Assembly: GCA_028554645.1 (NCBI GenBank)
Contig: JAQOOI010000079.1
Location: forward strand, 1,178,001-1,242,000
Origin: Omphalotus guepiniiformis
Lineage: Eukaryota; Basidiomycota; Agaricomycetes; Agaricales; Omphalotaceae
DNA: 64,000 nt
Direction: 5' to 3'
Numbering within the stretch: position 1 is the first letter of the stretch; every line of letters begins with the position of its first letter. Made by a program: the position numbers and the translations under genes. The notes beneath the pieces were generated by a model. The model did not search any database. It was not told where the DNA came from and saw only the letters and a list, made by a program, of their open reading frames with translations. Shown one piece after another: positions 58,639 through 64,000 of this stretch.

Positions 58639-59182
58639 CTACCCGAATCTATTCGGACGACAGTCAGCAGTCCAGTATAGTACCAGAGAGAGTAGCACTT
58701 ACGGTTTATCTATAAAGCGAAGGAGTGGGAAACACATAGATTTCTGAGGGTCTGCTGGCATTTCGAATCCCGCAAAAACGTCAAGAGTGTCATTGACTAA
58801 TGATTTCAGGAATCAAGATATTAGAAATGAGAATGGTATTCAGTCAGGTGTCTCGTCCGCCACCGTCGTATTCGGGTTGTACGCAACACTCTACTGTCAT
58901 TGTACAAAGGAAGAGAACAGGAAGTTAGCTTGTGACTGTGATAAGGTTCATCGACTCACCCAATCCTAGAACTTGTCCTGTAAATTTCCTTCTGGATAAA
59001 GCACTGTATGCAGATGATGGCAGTACACAGCGAAGTATTGGCCTTCCAGTAGTAAAAGGAATAGAAAGGTTTTGCTTGTACAAGTAGTCGGTGCTTTGTG
59101 TTCCGGCCCGATCCCGGAGCTCTGAAAAATCATCGGTGTGGGTCCAAACAAACGATTTCACAGCATCGACAGCGACCATCAT
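58639..59182 (-). CDS. Small hypothetical protein, divergent from TFIIE-alpha
   Basis: The start is ATG 59182. The frame includes AVKSFVWTHTDDFSELRDRA, TDYLYKQNLSIPFTTGRPIL and SALSRRKFTGQVLGL. A donor GTGAGT at about 58962 and an acceptor before TCAATGACACTC (about 58798) lead to VNDTLDVFAGFEMPADPQKS and FPLLRFIDKP. A last intron then gives FG and a stop at 58639. An extra 30-nt exon within the first intron is possible. Product about 108 aa, not recognised. Its stop lies 47 bp from the start of the 2OG oxygenase on the same strand; an alternative acceptor would fuse the two in frame (see findings). Confidence 0.5.
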
Positions 59183-59343
59183 CTCGGGAGACGACCACCG
59201 CTGCTGTCTACGATATCTGGCATTTTAATTTGAACAGGCCGCTTCTGGCTTCTTTGGCCATTGTGGCCTCTTTTTCACGTCTTAGCCAACACATTTCGAA
59301 CGGGATTAAGTGTAGACTTTGCTAGTCAACAGGTGCGCGCGAA

Positions 59344-61194
59344 ATGGCGACCCAAGACGAACGAGATACCCTTCGTCTGCTTGTTCAACACGTCTCTCGA
59401 GCCTTCTACGAAGCCAAGTTCACTATCATCATGGACCAGTTGGCACGGCATCCGGTGTAAGTGTAAACAATGTGACAAGAAAGTCATTGCTTTTCATGCT
59501 GAAAGGAACGCTTTTGCGCACTTCGCGATGCCTTCCTACTAGTCTTAAGGATGATGATCTTGCCGGTCGAATGGGGCTGCAACCAAAAGAACTCAACAAG
59601 GTCATTGCTGTACTAGCTAACGATTGCTTGGTTAAAATGTGCGCGTTGCCACTTTGCAAATTGGCCCACTACTGACCTTTCGTATTTCCATAGCTATCGT
59701 CAGAATGAACTCAAGGAGGGCGCGCAGCGTGCTGTCGGGAAACAATATTACTACATTGACTACGCTCATTTTTGCAATGTGGTGAAATGGCGTATTGCGA
59801 AGATGCGACACAAAATTGACTCCACTCTTCGTAATGTACATCTTCCCTTCGCCTCCCACTTTTCCTTTGTTTGATTCATGCGCACTAGGAATTGGATAAT
59901 AAAGGGTATATCTGTCCGCAATGCAAGACTGCCTATTCGCCCCTCGACGTCGATAAACTGATGGATTTTGCTCGCGGTTGTTTCGTGTGTGAGATATGTC
60001 ATGGGGAGGTGGTAGATAACGAAAATGCAGAGAGTGTGCAAGGGAGCAAGGATAGGATGTCCAGGTTTAATCATCAGATGAGGTTTATCCGTGCGGGTCT
60101 ACAGAAGAGCGAGTCAATGGTGTTACCACCGTGCGTGTCCAGCAACCTTGTTTGGCTTTCCTCTTACGACGCTTTCCCAACAGGTTTGACGTTGCCGCTT
60201 GGATAAAGAGCAATCTAACTGGTGGAGATGACAAAGGGTCCTCTCAGGCTGGTTCAGGTCTCAAAATCGCCGGTTCAGATCCCAACCGGAAGGAAGATGA
60301 AGGGATCGGCGTGGTTATATCAACAGACAAGGATGAGGCGACGAGGAAATTGGAGAGAGACGCGGAGGCCGAAATGAAGAGGCAACAGAATGCTCTTCCG
60401 GCATGGCATTTGAAGAGTACAATTTCGGGAGATCTGACGGCGCTTGGTGTGAAAGAAAACGCTAGAGCTGAGGCTGCAGCTGCAAATGGCGTCGCTCCGA
60501 CATCGAATGATGATATCTTGAGAGGTTTAGGGGTCGTGGGCGCAAAACCGACTCAGGTTTTGCCTACTGTAGTGGAACCAGATGTGAAACCTGTAATCAA
60601 CCAGGAGGCTGACTGTGAGCGAAAACTTTTTCTGGCCTCTTTATCAAGTCACTAACAAAGCTTTTCTCTTAGATTACGAGCAGTACTACGCGTCATTGGC
60701 AGCTTCTGCTGCTGCCTCAGCGCAGGCCACACCCTCCGGGTTGAGTGCGCCAGGTAGTTCGGATTTCGATGATTTCGGAGAAGAAGAGGAGGATCGTAAG
60801 CCGTCCATTGAGTATCTCAATTCGTTGAACGATTATCGAAAACGGTCGCGGTCACGAGAAGATGAGGGGACAGCTGGCCGATCAAAGTTAGTCAAGACGG
60901 AGAACCAGACTAATGGCTACAGTGTGAATAGAGGGACAAAGAATGGTGATATACTGCACGTTGATGAAGCAAATAGCGTGCCAAATGGTGGTTCTGCCGT
61001 TGAAGATGATCCAATAGTTTACGGTATGTCCAAGCCTTTTTCGATATTTGGAATTCTGTATCTCATTTCCTGCTCTAGTGAACGGTAAAGCTGTCCCCTT
61101 CTCGAAGGTCACCGAGGAAGATCATGATCTTATGACGCCCGAGGAGTACACAGCTTTCTTCGAGGTGCTACAATCTCGCGAGGTCGAGCTATAG
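59344..61194 (+). CDS. tfa1: Transcription initiation factor TFIIE, alpha subunit
   Basis: RNA polymerase II general factor that recruits TFIIH. The start is ATG 59344 (MATQDERDTLRLLVQHVSRA). The N-terminal winged-helix TFE domain reads FYEAKFTIIMDQLARHPV|LKDDDLAGRMGLQPKELNKV across intron 59459-59542. Then YRQNELKEGAQRAVGKQYYY, VVKWRIAKMRHKID and the zinc ribbon CPQC...CEIC (about 59910-59998) with LDVDKLMDFARGCFVCEIC. The C-terminal half is acidic/low complexity with DYEQYYASLAASAAA, DDFGEEEEDRKPSIEYL and a final EEDHDLMTPEEYTAFFEVL, stop 61194. About six introns, all joining in frame. Length about 480 aa is normal. Its promoter is shared head-to-head (161 bp) with the small gene to the left. 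Confidence 0.95.
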
Positions 61195-61654
61195 TTCATT
61201 GGCAATGAGTTGTAATCTGAAGAGTTACTCTGATATAATTCTAGCTTCGGAGTTGACTGGTTAGGAGCTTAGAAGAGTTTGATATATGCTAATCATCGCG
61301 TACATTCCTGTACACTATGTAGATACCAAAATCATTGTATAATTCAAAAAATAAGTAAATTGGTAGAGTGCGAGTATACTTACCTGCACGCCAGTGGACT
61401 CTTATCGAAGGAGTGTAAACATGTCAAAATGTCGCGTCGCTCGAATTCTCCATGATGTTGTGACAGTGCAATGTTACCGCTCAGATATCAACCTTCTGCA
61501 GAAGAAAAGCTCAAGAAACAGATGTCAAGACGCGAAAACGACGACTTTCTACAAAGTTTGCTGCTGAAAGTTAACATTGTGTATACCTTCCACCAATTCT
61601 TCTCTCCGACGTTCTCCGTGCAGGTCAAACATAAAATATCTTAACTGCTTTCGA
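61195..61654. other. Intergenic region, tandem genes
   Basis: 3' flank of the TFIIE-alpha gene and promoter of the OYE-type gene. No coding signal supported. Confidence 0.5.
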
Positions 61655-63408
61655 ATGGATGCAGACACTGAAATATTCACTGAAGTGCCACTTCCATGCG
61701 GGAAAGTACTCTCAAGCCGACTTGTAAAGGTGCGAGTGCATGTCTTCACCTTACAAGGCAGCAGCTGAATGGGGCTGTAGGTCGCCATGTATGAGCATCT
61801 TGCTTCATTATTCGGGGGTCCACCAAACGAATATCACTACACGTTGTACTCCCACTGGGCCAAGCACCAGTGGGGAATGGTCATCACAGGCAATGTTCAA
61901 GTCTCTGAAAATCACCTAACTCTTGGTCGTGACATGGTTGTGCCCAAAATACTTTCCGAGGCAACTTTATCACCATTCAGGAAATTAGCTGCGTTCATCC
62001 ACGGCGAATACGATGATGGTACTGGACACTGTCAACAGAGCCTTGCCATCATGCAGTTGAATCATTCAGGAAGACAGTCCTGTAATATTCTTGGTGGCCG
62101 CTATCCGTTTGTTCGTCCTTTGGGACCTAGTGCCGCCCGCTTTGGAACGTCGAAAAAGAATGGGTTGATTTCTGAAATCTTTCATCGGCTTTTATTTCAA
62201 ACTCCCCGAGCCATGTCACCTGTGGATATTGAGAACGCAGTTTCAGAGTTCGTGAGGGGTGCTGTTCTAGCTGTACAATCTGGTTTCGACGGTGTACAAT
62301 TGCATGCTGCTCATGGATGTAAGTTCTTCTTCAATAACAAGTGATGTTGGCAACTAATGCGTTCTCGAAAGATCTTTTGGCTCAATTCTTGTCGCCCAAG
62401 GTGAGCCGTGGATTCGTATACATAGCTCAAGTGCAAAGGCTGACCAGTTTTCCGTAGGCTAATCAACGCATTGACGCTTATTCAAGCGAGTCTCTTCTAT
62501 TTCTGAAAGAAATCGTCCAATCAATTCGAGAAGCCGTGCCCGCGGTGTTTGTGCTGGGTATCAAGTTCAATGTGAGGGACTACAATATCTCTGATCAGAG
62601 CAATGAGTGTCATGCACAGGAAGAACGAGCTCTATCCGATTTGCGTGAGGTTGTTTCATGGGGTGGGATCGACTTCATTGAGTTGAGTGGTGGAGATTAC
62701 GAGAATCCAGGTCAGTGCCTTTAATGACGTGCTTGACATACGTCTGACAGTGCTACAGAATTCATGTCAACATCGTCTACATCTATATCTTCCCGTCAAG
62801 CTTTCTTCGCAGGGTTTTCTCACCGAGCCATGGAAATGTTGTCCTCTTGCACTCCTTCTGGCAGCTTGCCCCTTATACTCCTGACCGGAGGCCTTCGTAC
62901 ACCAGCTCATCTGAATACAGCCCTCGTTGCTAAACATGCACACCTTCTGGGAATAGGCAGAGGCGCGGTTCTCTCTCCTGATCTACCAACTCTGCTCAAA
63001 CAACATCATTTTCCGTCTGAAGATGGTGACGTGGTTGTAGGCAGTCTCACGCCGTTCAAACCTGAGCCCGATTTGACACTACCACTCGTCACCCGATGGC
63101 CCTGGCGTTCGTTATGGGCACACGTCCCAAAAATCCCTCTCATTGGGGCAGGGGTTGGGATGGCGTGGTACTTGATTATGATGCGACGTTTGGCTAGCGG
63201 CCCTTCTTCACATACTCAGAAATCCGATTCGGAAAACGATGTTTCTGGATGTGATTATGATGTAGGAGGTTTGGGTGCGGTTGTCAGAATGTGGCTATGG
63301 ATCGGCGCACCAGAATTGCGGAGAAAGGGAACATGTATGTTCTCGGCTGCGGCGTGTGTAGCTGTATTGGCTATACTGTATACGCTCTTCAGCGTGCTAT
63401 TGCTGTAG
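61655..63408 (+). CDS. NADH:flavin oxidoreductase (Old Yellow Enzyme-like) with C-terminal membrane tail
   Basis: FMN-dependent ene-reductase family. The start is ATG 61655 (MDADTEIFTEVPLPCGKVL). A short intron (about 61730-61780) joins SSRLVK to VAMYEHLASLFGG, the family's first strand and loop. Further motifs: [50 protein letters not shown] (substrate-binding HAAH) and GIDFIELSGGDYENPE. LPLILLTGGLRTP and GIGRGAVLSPDLP follow near the phosphate-binding end. After the barrel come hydrophobic segments IPLIGAGVGMAWYLIMM and SAAACVAVLAILYTLFSVLLL at the very C-terminus, so the enzyme is probably membrane-tethered. Stop 63408. Five exons. Substrate unknown. Confidence 0.9.
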
Positions 63409-64000
63409 AAAATCTCAAGCCCATAACCTGAACACTCGAAGCTTGAACGCACGTGTGGAAAGCAAAATCTTTCATCATCTCGAAGATTTCTTGCCGCCGG
63501 CAGGCCTTTTGGACATGGCCTATGTCAAAGAGAAGACAACTGATCTGTAGGACTGTTAACCGTCACAAATTGGCGCCAACAACTATCATAGCAAATGCAT
63601 TTATGTATGTTCGAACGCTTTTTTTTCTCTGTACCTGACACTCTAACCGACTTCGAATTGACAGTGAGCGGCAATTTATTTGTTCTGTTCATCACAGTCT
63701 CGCTGTCTCCTGCGTACGTGCGTGAATATAAATTTACTAGTACCCTCCTGTTATTCATTTTCCCGAAAGATCCATCCACACCTCATTTGATCTACCAACA
63801 AATGATCTTCGAATCAACTAGAGCGACTACTTGTGCCCAGGTACTATATTGGAGTATGTTTTGTTTGATCTACGCCCTCCGTTTCCTACCACTGAGGATC
63901 TTACTTATGTTGCGTGTCGATAGGAACTCAACTTCATTTTCTCCGCTGAGGATATTCCTTCCTTATATTGCGTGTTGATAGGACTCGTGCTGTCTCTTGT
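63409..64000. other. Right-hand end, no gene supported
   Basis: 3' flank of the OYE-like gene. The plus frame over 63595-63978 is hydrophobic but lacks a recognisable domain, and no splice-linked partners are visible inside the window. Confidence 0.4.

Overview
This window is nuclear DNA of a basidiomycete fungus, most likely an Agaricomycete. Genes lie on both strands and are cut by many short introns (mostly 45-70 bp, GT-AG). Typical families are a DUF6533 membrane protein, a fungal bestrophin, short Zn(2)Cys(6) proteins and secreted glycoside hydrolases. I recognised no tRNA, rRNA, CRISPR array or intact transposase. Gene models were made by eye from frame continuity and splice signals, so CDS entries give outer coordinates and exon edges are noted where they matter.

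Left part (1-20 kb): housekeeping and regulatory genes. A Gbp2-like SR/RRM protein runs off the left edge. Next come trehalose-6-phosphate phosphatase (Tps2 type), a gene-poor 3.9 kb stretch, an MFSD5-type transporter, a small hypothetical gene, a Mam33/p32 mitochondrial matrix protein and two Zn(2)Cys(6) transcription factors. A 4.7 kb gene-free stretch follows and holds a 331 bp MITE-like element with TA target duplications.

Middle part (24.7-35 kb): PIG-L (GPI anchor synthesis) converges on a DUF1770/Atg43-like membrane protein. Then come a DUF6533 seven-helix-type gene, a bestrophin-type channel on the opposite strand, and a J-domain/ankyrin/coiled-coil/RG-tail protein.

Right part (35-64 kb): an accessory region rich in secreted carbohydrate enzymes and oxidases. 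It has GH29 alpha-L-fucosidase, a small coiled-coil gene, a cytochrome P450, an LRR protein, GH53 galactanase, a Baeyer-Villiger-type monooxygenase, GH27 alpha-galactosidase and a 2OG-Fe(II) oxygenase. These are followed by TFIIE-alpha and an Old Yellow Enzyme homologue with a C-terminal membrane tail. The stretch between the fucosidase and the P450 records a local duplication: the P450 3' flank occurs twice, and a broken internal P450 piece lies next to the left copy.

GH53, GH27 and GH29 together fit removal of galactan and fucosyl/galactosyl side chains from plant or fungal polymers. This is inference; nothing in the sequence shows co-regulation. I found no clearly new multi-gene system. 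The most unusual signals are the fucosidase/P450 duplication scar, the MITE, three non-standard introns (GT-GG, GC-AG and a 60 bp stop-free 3n intron), a 16-nt microexon, and TTTGCAAA-rich blocks flanking a small spliced transcript.
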